This document shows positions 42,528 through 52,418 of a stretch of 64,000 nucleotides of DNA, one piece after another. Each line of letters begins with the position of its first letter. Positions within the stretch are counted from its first letter, which is position 1. Source of the DNA: an uncultured Clostridia bacterium (lineage in GTDB: Bacteria > Bacillota > Clostridia > Oscillospirales > Ruminococcaceae). A model generated the notes under the pieces. That model did not search any database, had not been told where the DNA came from, and was given only the letters and a program-made list of their open reading frames with translations. Location of the stretch: assembly GCA_947631455.1 (NCBI GenBank), contig CANRLH010000004.1:1-64000 (forward strand), written 5' to 3'. Both the position numbers and the translations under genes were made by a program.

Positions 42528-44177
42528 TTATTTTTTGTTATCCTCTTCTCGGATCTGAACGCGTCTTATCTTTCCGCTGATCGTCTTCGGAAGCTCATCC
42601 ACAAATTCAACGATTCTCGGATACTTATAAGGAGCGGTTGCATTCTTGACGTAATTCTGGAGCTCTTTTGCAAGCTCATCGCTTGCAGTATAGCCCCTTG
42701 CAAGGACGATAGTCGCCTTTACTACCTGACCTCTTATCGGATCCTTAGCTCCCGTAACGGCACATTCCAAAACGCTCGGGTGCTCCATTAAAACAGACTC
42801 TATCTCAAAAGGCCCTATGCGATATCCCGAAGCCTTGATAAGATCATCGGTTCTTCCGACATACCAGTAGTAGCCGTCCTCGTCTTTCCATGCGGTATCT
42901 CCCGTGTGGTAGATATTGTCGTGCCAGGAGGAATTTGTAGCCTCCTCATTTCGGTAATACTCCTTAAACAGAGCCTTCTGGCTCCTGCCGTTTGTTCTTA
43001 CCACCATTTCGCCGACTTCGCCGACAGGACATGAATTTCCGTTTTCGTCAACGATGTCCATATTATAAATCGGAACCGGCTTTCCCATAGAGCCGGGCTT
43101 TGGCTCCATTCCTACCATATTTGCAACGCATACGACCGTTTCAGTCTGACCAAAGCCCTCCATAAGCTTAAGGCCAGTGTACTCGTAAAACTTGTTAAAC
43201 ACCTCCGGATTAAGAGCCTCCCCGGCGATAGTCGCATACTTAAGGTTTGACAGATCGTAGTTTTCTATACCCTCTTTAATGAAAAATCTGTACATAGTCG
43301 GCGGTGCGCAGAAAGAGGTTATCTTGTAGTCCTGAATTACCTTCAACAGCTTATCTGCGTGGAATCTGTCAAAGTCGTATATAAACTCGGTCGCACCGCA
43401 GGTTATCTGACCGAAAAGCTTTCCCCATGCGCATTTTCCCCAGCCCGAATCGGAAACCGTCAGGTGCAGAGTATCGTCCTGAATATTGTGCCAGTGCTTT
43501 GCGGTAGCAATATGACCTACCGTGTAATAGTGGTTATGTATAACCATTTTCGGATATCCGGTCGTTCCCGAACTGAAGTACAAAAGCATATTGTCATCAA
43601 CTGAGTTTTGTATTCTTTCCATATCAGCGGGGTACTTCATAGCCTCGTCCATAAGAGGAGTCCAGCCACTTCTGCTGCCGTGAGCGCAGAATTTCTCTAT
43701 CATTCCGTCGTACTTTGTAAGAGCGTCGTCTATGTGCTCGCACACGTTGTCGTCGAGTGTCGCGCAAATATACTTAACACTCGCAGCATCAAATCTGTAA
43801 ACATAATCCTTAGGCAAAAGCTGATTAGTTGCCGGAATAGAAACCGCTCCTATCTTCATAAGACCGTATACCGCAAACCAGAACTCATAGTGTCGCTTTA
43901 ACACCAGCATTACCATATCGCCTTTTTTGACACCGTGATCAAGGAACATATTTGCGAAGCGATTTGACATCTCGCTTACCTGTTTAAAGGTAAATTTATG
44001 CTCCTCACCCGCTTCATTCACCCAGAAAAGGCACACCTTGTCCGGCTCAAGCCTTGCCAGCTCGTCGATAACATCGTAAGCAAAATTGTAATTTTCCGCC
44101 GGAGTCGGCTCAAACTTACATAGTATTCCGTTTTCATCAAATTCTTCAGTTACAAATCTCTTATAAAAATCCTTCAT
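42528..44177 (-). CDS. AMP-forming acyl-CoA synthetase (medium-chain type)
   Basis: Adenylates a carboxylic acid and joins it to CoA. 549 residues with the ANL superfamily motifs: YFSSGTTGYPKM (P-loop, about 202), GFGQTETV (A5), YHTGDTAWKDEDGYYWYVGRTDDLIK (cited in part, A7-A8 hinge) and C-terminal lysine in LPKTISGKIRR. The IATAKHWH and SGWGKCAWG segments match medium-chain/aryl synthetases rather than acetyl-CoA synthetase. It is transcribed with the XRE-cupin regulator upstream (gap about 35 bases), the usual pairing for this branch. Confidence 0.9.
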   Translation of the reverse strand: MKDFYKRFVTEEFDENGILCKFEPTPAENYNFAYDVIDELARLEPDKVCLFWVNEAGEEHKFTFKQVSEMSNRFANMFLDHGVKKGDMVMLVLKRHYEFWFAVYGLMKIGAVSIPATNQLLPKDYVYRFDAASVKYICATLDDNVCEHIDDALTKYDGMIEKFCAHGSRSGWTPLMDEAMKYPADMERIQNSVDDNMLLYFSSGTTGYPKMVIHNHYYTVGHIATAKHWHNIQDDTLHLTVSDSGWGKCAWGKLFGQITCGATEFIYDFDRFHADKLLKVIQDYKITSFCAPPTMYRFFIKEGIENYDLSNLKYATIAGEALNPEVFNKFYEYTGLKLMEGFGQTETVVCVANMVGMEPKPGSMGKPVPIYNMDIVDENGNSCPVGEVGEMVVRTNGRSQKALFKEYYRNEEATNSSWHDNIYHTGDTAWKDEDGYYWYVGRTDDLIKASGYRIGPFEIESVLMEHPSVLECAVTGAKDPIRGQVVKATIVLARGYTASDELAKELQNYVKNATAPYKYPRIVEFVDELPKTISGKIRRVQIREEDNKK

Positions 44178-44212
44178 AGTTTGTCTTCCTCTTCCTACTT
44201 TATTTGCGCTGA

Positions 44213-44779
44213 TTATTTTTTTATGAGGATCGCCAAAAATTCGCAGTCCTCACCACCGACAGCGATCATACCGTGCGGCTGCTTTGAATTATAATAGAGC
44301 GAATCTCCCTCTTCCACAATTTCCGTGTGATCGCCTATGATAAACTTAAGCTTGCCTTTAAGGATGTAATCCCATTCCTGTCCCTCGTGAACGGAAAGTC
44401 TTATCGGCTTGTCCTGATCCTCTTCCTCATACGGAGCCGTAACCAAAAGAGGCTCGATATCCTTATTTTTGAACAAATATGCAAGGTGCTGATAAGCAAA
44501 CCTCTCTCTTCTTTCTATAGGCAGACCCTGTCCCTTTCTTATTATTGAGTAGGTAGAAAGCCTCGGGGGCGCACCAGTAAGAATTTCAATAAGGTCAACG
44601 TCAAAGATCTCCGAACACTTATATAAGAAAGTTACAGAAAAATCCTTTTCGCCGTTTTCGATCTTTTCGTAATCCTCAGCAGTAATACCCGTTTTTTCAC
44701 AAAATTCCTCAATCGAAAGATCACAGGCAAGTCTTAACCCCTTTAACCTCTTCGCCACTTCCTTGATGTTGTATTGCAT
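44213..44779 (-). CDS. XRE-family regulator with cupin domain
   Basis: A 188-residue transcription factor: HTH_XRE at about 5-60 (LACDLSIEEFCEKTGITAED) and a C-terminal cupin (about 110-185, HEGQEWDYILKGKLKF, EEGDSLYYNSKQPHG) that likely binds a small ligand. In Clostridia this family is regularly located next to an acyl-CoA synthetase, as here, so it probably controls that gene in response to a carboxylic acid or CoA ester. It stands 3 bases after the HAD gene on the same strand. Confidence 0.88.
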   Translation of the reverse strand: MQYNIKEVAKRLKGLRLACDLSIEEFCEKTGITAEDYEKIENGEKDFSVTFLYKCSEIFDVDLIEILTGAPPRLSTYSIIRKGQGLPIERRERFAYQHLAYLFKNKDIEPLLVTAPYEEEDQDKPIRLSVHEGQEWDYILKGKLKFIIGDHTEIVEEGDSLYYNSKQPHGMIAVGGEDCEFLAILIKK

Positions 44780-44782
44780 ATA

Positions 44783-45439
44783 TTATCCCTCCTGTATGAT
44801 TTTCAAAAGCTCCGATGGCTTTTTGATTATGTAATCAGCGCCGGCGTCCTTAAGCTCAGCGTAAGTTCTAAACCCCCACAGGCATCCCACAGACCTTATT
44901 CCTGAATTTTTCGCCGTTAAAATATCAACATCAGAATCTCCGGCGATTATGGCGTCGCTTTTGCTAACGCCCGATGTTTTTAAAATTTCATATACAATGT
45001 CAGGACTGGGTTTTGCATTAGCCTCTTCCCGCTTGCCGATTATCGCGCAAAATAAATTAAGTCCCAACAGCTTATCAATTATCATTTTTGTAAACACGTC
45101 AGTTTTGTTTGATGCCACGGCGCATTTTACGCCCATCGATAAAAGGCCGCTTAAAAGCTCGTCTATACCGTCATACAAAACTGTATTGTTAAGATAGCTT
45201 TGAGAGTAACGCTTCAGGAAAACTTCATGGAGGCGCTCAATTTCAGCATCATTTCTTTTATCCTCAGGCAGAGCCCTTTCGCAAAGCTTTTTAGTTCCGT
45301 TGCCGACAAAATACCGATACTTTTCTGTATCGTGAGTGGGATATCCGAAGTTTAAAAGCGCGTAATTTACGCTATCGGCAAGATCATAAATCGAATTTAC
45401 GAGCGTTCCGTCGAGATCAAAAATAACAAGTCGTATCAT
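44783..45439 (-). CDS. HAD phosphatase (phosphoglycolate phosphatase-like)
   Basis: A 218-residue hydrolase with motif I FDLDGTLV (Asp8/Asp10), motif II serine/threonine in AVASNKTD, motif III lysine in KPSPDIVYE and motif IV in IIAGDSDVDI. A small alpha-helical cap sits at 15-75. The sequence GAD-YIIKKPSELL at the end fits the Gph/PpaX branch. It is the first gene of the set HAD-XRE-acyl-CoA synthetase, nearly overlapping the regulator. Confidence 0.88.
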   Translation of the reverse strand: MIRLVIFDLDGTLVNSIYDLADSVNYALLNFGYPTHDTEKYRYFVGNGTKKLCERALPEDKRNDAEIERLHEVFLKRYSQSYLNNTVLYDGIDELLSGLLSMGVKCAVASNKTDVFTKMIIDKLLGLNLFCAIIGKREEANAKPSPDIVYEILKTSGVSKSDAIIAGDSDVDILTAKNSGIRSVGCLWGFRTYAELKDAGADYIIKKPSELLKIIQEG

Positions 45440-45501
45440 ATCTTTTTAATTTACCATAAAATTGTGAACGTAATATGAATAAATATACGCTTTTGTATAA
45501 A

Positions 45502-46071
45502 TTACCCTCCGAAGAATGTGTGCTCAATAAATATTTTTACGCCTATTGCTATAAGTATAAGTCCGCCGACAAGCTGAGCCTTGTTGTTTAAAAGCATACC
45601 GAACCTTTTTCCGATAATCAGTGCTATTATGCAAAGCACAAATGTAGTTGCGCCTATCAGAGCCGCCGCAGGCAATATACTTATGCTCTGTAAGGCAGCG
45701 AACGAAATTCCTACCGCAAGCGCATCGATACTCGTAGCAATTCCCTGAACCAGTATCATCGGCAAAGTGATTTTTTGTCCGCATTCGTTTTCGCCGTCGT
45801 GTCTTAAGGTGTCTATTATCATTTTTGCGCCGATAAAAGCGAGCAGGACCAGTGCGATTATATGGTCAAATTCCTTTATATATTCAGAAAAAGCGCTTCC
45901 CAGAAAAAAGCCCAGAGTAGGCATTAAAGCCTGAAATACGCCGAAGCACACAGCCATTATTAGACCGTGTTTTTTGTCAGTATTCTTATATGCAATGGCA
46001 TTTGTGGCACATACTGCAAATGCGTCCATTGAAAGCCCTACACCTATTAAAAGAACCTCAATATAGCTCAT
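45502..46071 (-). CDS. mntP: Manganese efflux pump MntP
   Basis: An inner-membrane exporter of Mn(II), 189 residues with six helices. The two symmetric acidic motifs are MDAFAVC near 16 and SIDALAVG near 113. No yybP-ykoY manganese riboswitch is present: the gene starts 17 bases after tgt, so it is expressed as part of the tgt transcript. This position is unusual for a gene generally under manganese control. Confidence 0.93.
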   Translation of the reverse strand: MSYIEVLLIGVGLSMDAFAVCATNAIAYKNTDKKHGLIMAVCFGVFQALMPTLGFFLGSAFSEYIKEFDHIIALVLLAFIGAKMIIDTLRHDGENECGQKITLPMILVQGIATSIDALAVGISFAALQSISILPAAALIGATTFVLCIIALIIGKRFGMLLNNKAQLVGGLILIAIGVKIFIEHTFFGG

Positions 46072-46088
46072 TTATATCCCCTTTAAAA

Positions 46089-47225
<1,137 letters not shown>

Positions 47226-47235
47226 TTATGTCTCC

Positions 47236-48336
47236 TTAAATATATTTCAGATATTTATTTTCGATTACCTTTACTTCCCTGTTTTTGTCAAGTATCAGGC
47301 TATATTTTTGATATTCTTTGCATACGCTCACAACATCGCCTCTTTTGACACTTGCCAAAATATCAAGATTATACCAGCACTGCGGCGAACCGTCATCTTT
47401 TTTATAAACAAGCTCGTTTAAAAGTCTTCCCGTTTCGCCGGTAGTATCAATATGTATAGTTGTAAAGTAATCATCCTTATCCACAAAACTGTAGTTGTAA
47501 TAATACGGATGTGCAAATATATATTTTTCACCGCTAAGAAAATCTTCCGTAACGACCGCCGACTTAAAATCATCTGCAAACCGGGTTTCAAAATCAATGT
47601 TATTACCGTCTTTTGTGATTATCAAAGCGTTTAACTGACCGAACTCTTTAATTTGGTTTCCGCCGTCTATGTCAATGATTTTCTTGGCTTTGTCAATTAT
47701 CGGCATCGGCGTGTTTTTAGAAGCTTCAAAGTTATATGTCGGAAAATGACCGACTATTACCCATTTGCCGGTCAGATTTTCACAGTCTAAGTAACGCCAT
47801 TTGCATAGCATATCGGTCTTATCGGTCTCCTGCCAGTCCGCTCTTTCATCAAGGCCTGCGTGAACAAAGATAAAGTCCTCAGTATTTACTGCGGTCGGCA
47901 ATCCCTTTAAAAAATCAAGCTCAGCTTTAAAATTTTCTTTGACAGCTTTTTTTGCGTTTTCAAAATTCTCCTCGGATAGATCTGTGATACCGAGCATTCT
48001 TGCCGCCTGAACAAAAGCGTTGTCAGGTCTGTTTTTCATACGCTCAAGAAAGTGCTCATAAGTATATTTATAAGTAATGTGATAAAAAAGCGTGTCGTTG
48101 TTTCCCATTAGGCAGCAGCAACGCTCATTCTCGCAAAGCTTCATAACTGTTTTAAGCGACTTTAATTTGTCGTCACCCCGTTCCAACACATCTCCGACAA
48201 TGAAAAGGTAGTCAGAGTCAGGGTCATATCTGCACTTATCAAGCAGCTTTAACAACAGATCATTGCTTTGATGTATATCACTTATGGCGATAATCCTGCA
48301 TCTCTGTGGCAGGTCAACATTGATTATCTTTTTCAT
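47236..48336 (-). CDS. Calcineurin-like metallophosphatase
   Basis: A 366-residue phosphoesterase of the PP2A/PrpE-like group: metal ligands in ISDIHQS (D-x-H near 18-20), GDVLERGDD, GNNDTLFYH, FVHAGLD and GHFPTYNF. The C-terminal roughly 130 residues have an extra domain unlike simple serine/threonine phosphatases. It overlaps the PAS gene by 4 bases (ATGA), so translation is coupled. Role in the queuosine cluster is unknown; substrates could be phosphoproteins or dinucleotides. Confidence 0.8.
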   Translation of the reverse strand: MKKIINVDLPQRCRIIAISDIHQSNDLLLKLLDKCRYDPDSDYLFIVGDVLERGDDKLKSLKTVMKLCENERCCCLMGNNDTLFYHITYKYTYEHFLERMKNRPDNAFVQAARMLGITDLSEENFENAKKAVKENFKAELDFLKGLPTAVNTEDFIFVHAGLDERADWQETDKTDMLCKWRYLDCENLTGKWVIVGHFPTYNFEASKNTPMPIIDKAKKIIDIDGGNQIKEFGQLNALIITKDGNNIDFETRFADDFKSAVVTEDFLSGEKYIFAHPYYYNYSFVDKDDYFTTIHIDTTGETGRLLNELVYKKDDGSPQCWYNLDILASVKRGDVVSVCKEYQKYSLILDKNREVKVIENKYLKYI

Positions 48337-48704
48337 TCACACTGCTCCGTATACAAATTCTTATCCTCAAACTTTTCGTAATATCCGATAAGCTCGCCTT
48401 TTTCATCTCTTATCGCAGCGCAGTAAACATCGTCGTTTGCGCCGTTTCTTGTTTTGTGAAATTCAAAAATTTTGTTTACCGACTTATCCTTACTCATTCT
48501 GCTTACATTGTTTTTTATAATATCCTGCGAGTGGCTGTTATGACAGTCAAGGACCGATCTTCCGATCAAAGCCGCTCCTCCGCGCTTTTCATAATTTTTA
48601 ACCGCGGCAGGGTTCATATAAACTATAGTGTGATTTAAGTCGCATATCACTATAGCTTTTTCATCACTGTCGATTATTCCTTTAAAGTATTGATCTAAAT
48701 TCAT
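48333..48704 (-). CDS. Single-domain PAS protein
   Basis: A 123-residue cytoplasmic protein consisting of one PAS fold (IVICDLNHTIVYMNPAA at 18-34, then GRSVLDCHNSHSQDI and YCAAIRDEKGELIGYYE). The CHNSHS segment occurs in PAS domains linked to haem or metal sensing proteins, but cofactor binding is not shown. No output domain is attached. The 4-base overlap with the downstream phosphatase suggests the two work together. AAGGAGAA lies ahead of the ATG. Confidence 0.85.
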   Translation of the reverse strand: MNLDQYFKGIIDSDEKAIVICDLNHTIVYMNPAAVKNYEKRGGAALIGRSVLDCHNSHSQDIIKNNVSRMSKDKSVNKIFEFHKTRNGANDDVYCAAIRDEKGELIGYYEKFEDKNLYTEQCE

Positions 48705-48715
48705 ATTATTCTCCT

Positions 48716-49765
48716 TTACAGAATCGCCATACTGTCTCCGAACGAGAAGAACCTGTATCTTTCTTTAACAGCAGTCTTATATGCGTTCATCGTCTTGTCA
48801 TATCCCAAAAAAGCGGATACAAGCATAATAAGCGTACTTTCCGGAAGATGAAAGTTAGTTATAAGCCCATCGATAGCCTTAAACTCAAAGCCGGGATAGA
48901 TAAAAATATCAGTTTCTCCATCACTCGGGACAATATCCCCGCCGTTTTTTAAGGCAACGCTTTCAAGCGTTCTGCATGAGGTCGTACCGACGGCTATTAC
49001 CCGACCGCCCTGAGCCTTTGTTCTGTTTATAAGGGCCGCCGTATCACTGCTGAGCTCATAGTGTTCTGAGTGCATCTTGTGGTCGAGCACATTTTCCTCC
49101 TTAACGGGTCGAAAGGTTCCCAGCCCCACATGAAGCGTTACATATGCAAGCTTTATTCCTTTATTCTCTAATTCTCTGAGCTGTTCCTTTGTAAAGTGAA
49201 GCCCCGCTGTGGGAGCTGCCGACGAGCCGACCTCATTTGAATAAACAGTCTGATAGCGTTCTTTATCCTCTAGCTTTTTTGTGATGTACGGTGGAAGCGG
49301 CATCTGTCCTATTTCGTCAAGCGCTGTGTAGATGTTATAGCCCTCTTTCGGATAAAACCGCGCTATCCTGTTTCCGTCCTCCAAGACATCTGTTATTTCG
49401 GCTTCAAGTATATCACCGAATGTAAACCTTGTTCCTTTTTTTGCCTTTTTACCCGGGCGGCACAAAATCTCCCACTCAAGGTTATTTCTCTGCCTTAAAA
49501 GCAAAAACTCTATAAATGTGCCGTTGTCCGATTTTTCTCCATATATTCTCGCAGGCAGGACTCTTGAATCATTAAGCACCAGAAGATCACCTTTTTTTAG
49601 AAAATCACATAGATTATAAAAATGGCTGTGGGTGATTTCTCCCGTTTGTCTGTCTATTTTCATAAGTCTGGACGCGTTTCTGGGCTCTATCGGCGTCTGT
49701 GCTATCAAGCTTTCGTCAAGCTCATAGTAAAAATCCGATTTTTTCATATTATTTAAGTCAAGCAT
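48716..49765 (-). CDS. queA: S-adenosylmethionine:tRNA ribosyltransferase-isomerase
   Basis: Forms epoxyqueuosine on tRNA using the ribosyl group of SAM. 349 residues with the family's SDFYYELDESLIAQTPIEPR opening, RLMKIDR, GLHFTKEQL, HVGLGTFRPV and the closing FGDSMAIL. ATG at 49765 (MLDLNNMKKSD) is supported by GGAG at 7 bases. It is the first gene of a minus-strand run queA-PAS-phosphatase-tgt-mntP. queC/D/E/F are not in the window, so preQ1 may be imported or made elsewhere. Confidence 0.96.
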   Translation of the reverse strand: MLDLNNMKKSDFYYELDESLIAQTPIEPRNASRLMKIDRQTGEITHSHFYNLCDFLKKGDLLVLNDSRVLPARIYGEKSDNGTFIEFLLLRQRNNLEWEILCRPGKKAKKGTRFTFGDILEAEITDVLEDGNRIARFYPKEGYNIYTALDEIGQMPLPPYITKKLEDKERYQTVYSNEVGSSAAPTAGLHFTKEQLRELENKGIKLAYVTLHVGLGTFRPVKEENVLDHKMHSEHYELSSDTAALINRTKAQGGRVIAVGTTSCRTLESVALKNGGDIVPSDGETDIFIYPGFEFKAIDGLITNFHLPESTLIMLVSAFLGYDKTMNAYKTAVKERYRFFSFGDSMAIL

Positions 49766-49904
49766 ATTTTTCTCCGTTTCCTTATGAGAATTTTCTCAGT
49801 GATATTTTAACGACGCTTTGTAAGCTTCAGTCCATGACCCTGGTCAAAAGAGCCTTTTCGCTTTTAAAGAATTTTTATAGAAGTTCTTAAAAGGTTTTGT
49901 TTTA

Positions 49905-49986
49905 AGCCCTCTACTAATAGCTTACAATTGGCTGAAAATTGCACGCGAACGTACATTATAAATAAATTAAATACGATTTGTTCATA
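49905..49986. repeat. Dispersed intergenic element, copy B
   Basis: An ungapped match to copy A (31460-31541): AGCCCTCTACTAA at 49905, AAATTGCACGC, GTACATTAT and TTGTTCATA at 49978-49986. It lies between queA and the lysine operon promoter. No frame is open across it. A small AATATT/AATATT hairpin follows, and TATAAT overlaps the right end on the plus strand. Confidence 0.6.
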
Positions 49987-50057
49987 TAATATTAAAAATA
50001 TTCATAGTTAATTCACAAATACGTATGTCATAATTTTTCTATTTTTTTAATTTACTG

Positions 50058-50086
50058 TTGACAGCCGCCCGATTATTTGGTATAGT
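50058..50086 (+). promoter_or_regulatory. Promoter of the lysine operon
   Basis: TTGACA (50058-50063), 17-base spacer and TATAGT (50081-50086), 15 bases before the riboswitch. Confidence 0.85.
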
Positions 50087-50100
50087 TAAAAAGTAAAAAC

Positions 50101-50275
50101 AGATAGAGGCGCAGCCAAGATCAGTAGCTCTCATATGACGCTTTGGCGTCCGCTCCCGACGCGGAGATGTGAAATGCGAGGTTGCCGAAGATTTAAGTGT
50201 GGGAAGCTTATCTCTGATCATCAGCTCAACAGGCTTATGATTGTCATCATGCAATGTGATGGGGAGCTATCATAA
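50101..50275 (+). ncRNA. Lysine riboswitch (L box)
   Basis: The sequence AGATAGAGGCGCAGCCAAGA followed by ATCAGTAGCTC opens the aptamer. GCGAGGTTGCCGAAG and the closing GATGGGGAGCTATC complete the conserved core, with five arms including CGCTTTGGCG (P3-like). It precedes asd-dapA-dapB, the aspartate-to-lysine pathway. Lysine binding should favour the terminator at 50320-50345. Confidence 0.9.
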
Positions 50276-50319
50276 ATTATTGTGTTAATTTATGACATTT
50301 TCTATTATATCGCAAGATG

Positions 50320-50345
50320 AACTGGTTTTCAACCAGTTTTTTTAA
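50320..50345 (+). terminator. Riboswitch-controlled terminator
   Basis: An 8-bp perfect stem (AACTGGTT/AACCAGTT), a 3-base loop and a run of seven T. A second AT-rich hairpin (TCATAAATTA/TAATTTATGA, 50270-50295) lies just before it and overlaps the end of the aptamer, a candidate antiterminator partner. Confidence 0.75.
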
Positions 50346-50383
50346 TATTGTAAACAATTTATTTATGGGAAAGGGACTGAATT

Positions 50384-51463
50384 ATGAAAAAGTATAAGGT
50401 TGGAATTATAGGCGCCACCGGCATGGTGGGTCAGCGCTTTGCAACGCTTCTTGAGGAACATCCTTGGTTTGAGGTCGTATGCCTTGCGGCATCTCCCCGC
50501 TCTAAGGGAAAGACCTACAAGGAAGCTGTCGGCTCAAGATGGGCTATGAAAAAGCCAATACCGTCATCTATGGAAAACATGATCATCTACGACGCGACCG
50601 CTGACATTAACGAGATCGCCGCTCAGGTCGATTTTTGCTTCTGCGCGGTAGATATGAAAAAAGACGAAATTAAAGCGCTTGAGGAAAAATACGCTTTGGC
50701 AGAATGTCCGATAGTGTCAAACAATTCTGCTCACAGAGCAACCCCTGATGTTCCGATGGTAGTGCCGGAGATAAACCCCGAGCATATTGAGATCATCAAA
50801 GCACAAAGAAAGCGTCTTGGAACAAAGCGCGGTTTTATCGCAGTAAAATCAAACTGCTCTTTGCAAAGCTATGTTCCTGCACTTCACCCGCTTATGAAAT
50901 ACGGTATAACAAAAGCGCTTGCATGTACATATCAGGCAATTTCCGGCGCAGGAAAAACATTTGAGACTTGGCCCGAGATCATTGACAATGTTATCCCATT
51001 TATCGGCGGAGAGGAAGAAAAAAGCGAACTGGAGCCTCTTAAGATATGGGGAAAAATCGACGGAGATGTTATCAAAAATGCAACCTCTCCCGCGATCACG
51101 ACACAGTGCCTTAGAGTTCCGGTATCTGACGGACATACGGCGGCGGTATTCGTCTCTTTTGAAAACAAGCCGTCAAAGAACGATATCTTAAAAGCGTGGA
51201 AGGAGTTTTCTGGAGTACCGCAGGAGCTTGAGCTTCCAAGTGCGCCAAAGCAATTTTTAAATTACTTTACCGAAGACGACCGTCCGCAGTCAAGACTTGA
51301 CAGAGAGCTTGAGGGCGGAATGGCAGTATCAATCGGCCGATTAAGAGAGGATTCTCAGTACGACTACAAGTTTGTATGTCTTTCGCACAACACCCTAAGA
51401 GGTGCGGCAGGCGGAGCGGTACTTATGGCGGAGCTGCTTGCATCCAAGGGCTATTTTGACTAA
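50384..51463 (+). CDS. asd: Aspartate-semialdehyde dehydrogenase
   Basis: Reduces aspartyl phosphate to the semialdehyde, the branch-point precursor of lysine and threonine. 359 residues. The NADP-binding GATGMVGQRF is at 10-19, the catalytic cysteine in KSNCSLQS (about Cys158), and the histidine in VSDGHTAAV. This SNCSLQ form and the length fit the archaeal/fungal-type enzyme found in some Clostridia rather than the common bacterial form. It is first in the lysine-riboswitch operon; AAAGGGACTG precedes ATG. Confidence 0.95.
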   Translation: MKKYKVGIIGATGMVGQRFATLLEEHPWFEVVCLAASPRSKGKTYKEAVGSRWAMKKPIPSSMENMIIYDATADINEIAAQVDFCFCAVDMKKDEIKALEEKYALAECPIVSNNSAHRATPDVPMVVPEINPEHIEIIKAQRKRLGTKRGFIAVKSNCSLQSYVPALHPLMKYGITKALACTYQAISGAGKTFETWPEIIDNVIPFIGGEEEKSELEPLKIWGKIDGDVIKNATSPAITTQCLRVPVSDGHTAAVFVSFENKPSKNDILKAWKEFSGVPQELELPSAPKQFLNYFTEDDRPQSRLDRELEGGMAVSIGRLREDSQYDYKFVCLSHNTLRGAAGGAVLMAELLASKGYFD

Positions 51464-51492
51464 CGACATCATTTTTTTAGGAGGATTCACAT

Positions 51493-52395
51493 ATGAAAAA
51501 GGTTATCTTTGAAGGCTCGGGAGTAGCGATCGTAACGCCTATGGACTCCGAGGGCTTTGTAAATTACGACGAGCTTGAACGCCTGATAGACTTTAACATC
51601 GACAACGGCACAGACGCAATCATCATCTGCGGAACAACCGGAGAAGGCTCGACTCTCAGCTTTCTGGAGCATTGCGATGCGATAAATCACTGCATAAAAT
51701 ACGTTAACAAAAGAGTTCCTGTAATTGCCGGATCAGGCTCAAACGACACTAATTTTGCAATAAGGCTTTCTAAAAAAGCCTGCGAATACGGAGCTGACGC
51801 TCTGCTTGTCGTTACGCCGTATTACAACAAGACCTCCCAGCGCGGACTTATAAAGCACTTTACAGCGATAGCTGACAGCGTGGATACCCCGATCATTCTA
51901 TATAGCGTGGCTTCAAGAACAGGTGTGAACATAGAGCCTGCTACCTGTAAGGAGCTTTCAAAGCACCCTAACATAGTAGCTATCAAGGAAGCCAGCGGAA
52001 ACATTTCACAAGTTGCAAAGATAAGGGCGCTGTGCGGCGACGAGCTTTCGGTTTACAGCGGAAATGATGACCAGATAGTCCCCGTTATGTCGCTTGGCGG
52101 AAAGGGAGTTATATCTGTTCTGGCAAATATTATGCCAAAGCAGACGCACGACATAGCACGTCTTTGCCTTGACGGTAAATTTGACGAGGCGTGTGCGCTG
52201 TCGCTTGATACGCTTGACATTGCAAACGCTCTGTTTTGTGATGTAAACCCAATCCCGGTAAAAGAGGCGCTCAACATCATGGGATTTAACGCCGGTCATT
52301 GCAGACTGCCGCTTTGCGATATGACTGAGGATAACAAAAATATGATTATCGGCGTTATGCAGCGTCACGGTCTTGTAGGAAGCGTAAAGCAGTAA
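51493..52395 (+). CDS. dapA: 4-hydroxy-tetrahydrodipicolinate synthase
   Basis: Condenses pyruvate with aspartate semialdehyde, the first step specific to lysine and diaminopimelate. 300 residues. Pyruvate-binding GTTGEGSTL is near 47, the catalytic tyrosine in VVTPYYNKTS near 111, the Schiff-base lysine in VAIKEASGN near 165, and GNDDQIVPVMSLGGKGVISV. TAGGAGGA lies before ATG. It stands 29 bases from asd and 23 from dapB. Confidence 0.96.
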   Translation: MKKVIFEGSGVAIVTPMDSEGFVNYDELERLIDFNIDNGTDAIIICGTTGEGSTLSFLEHCDAINHCIKYVNKRVPVIAGSGSNDTNFAIRLSKKACEYGADALLVVTPYYNKTSQRGLIKHFTAIADSVDTPIILYSVASRTGVNIEPATCKELSKHPNIVAIKEASGNISQVAKIRALCGDELSVYSGNDDQIVPVMSLGGKGVISVLANIMPKQTHDIARLCLDGKFDEACALSLDTLDIANALFCDVNPIPVKEALNIMGFNAGHCRLPLCDMTEDNKNMIIGVMQRHGLVGSVKQ

Positions 52396-52418
52396 AAATC
52401 GAAAGGATGTAAAAATCT

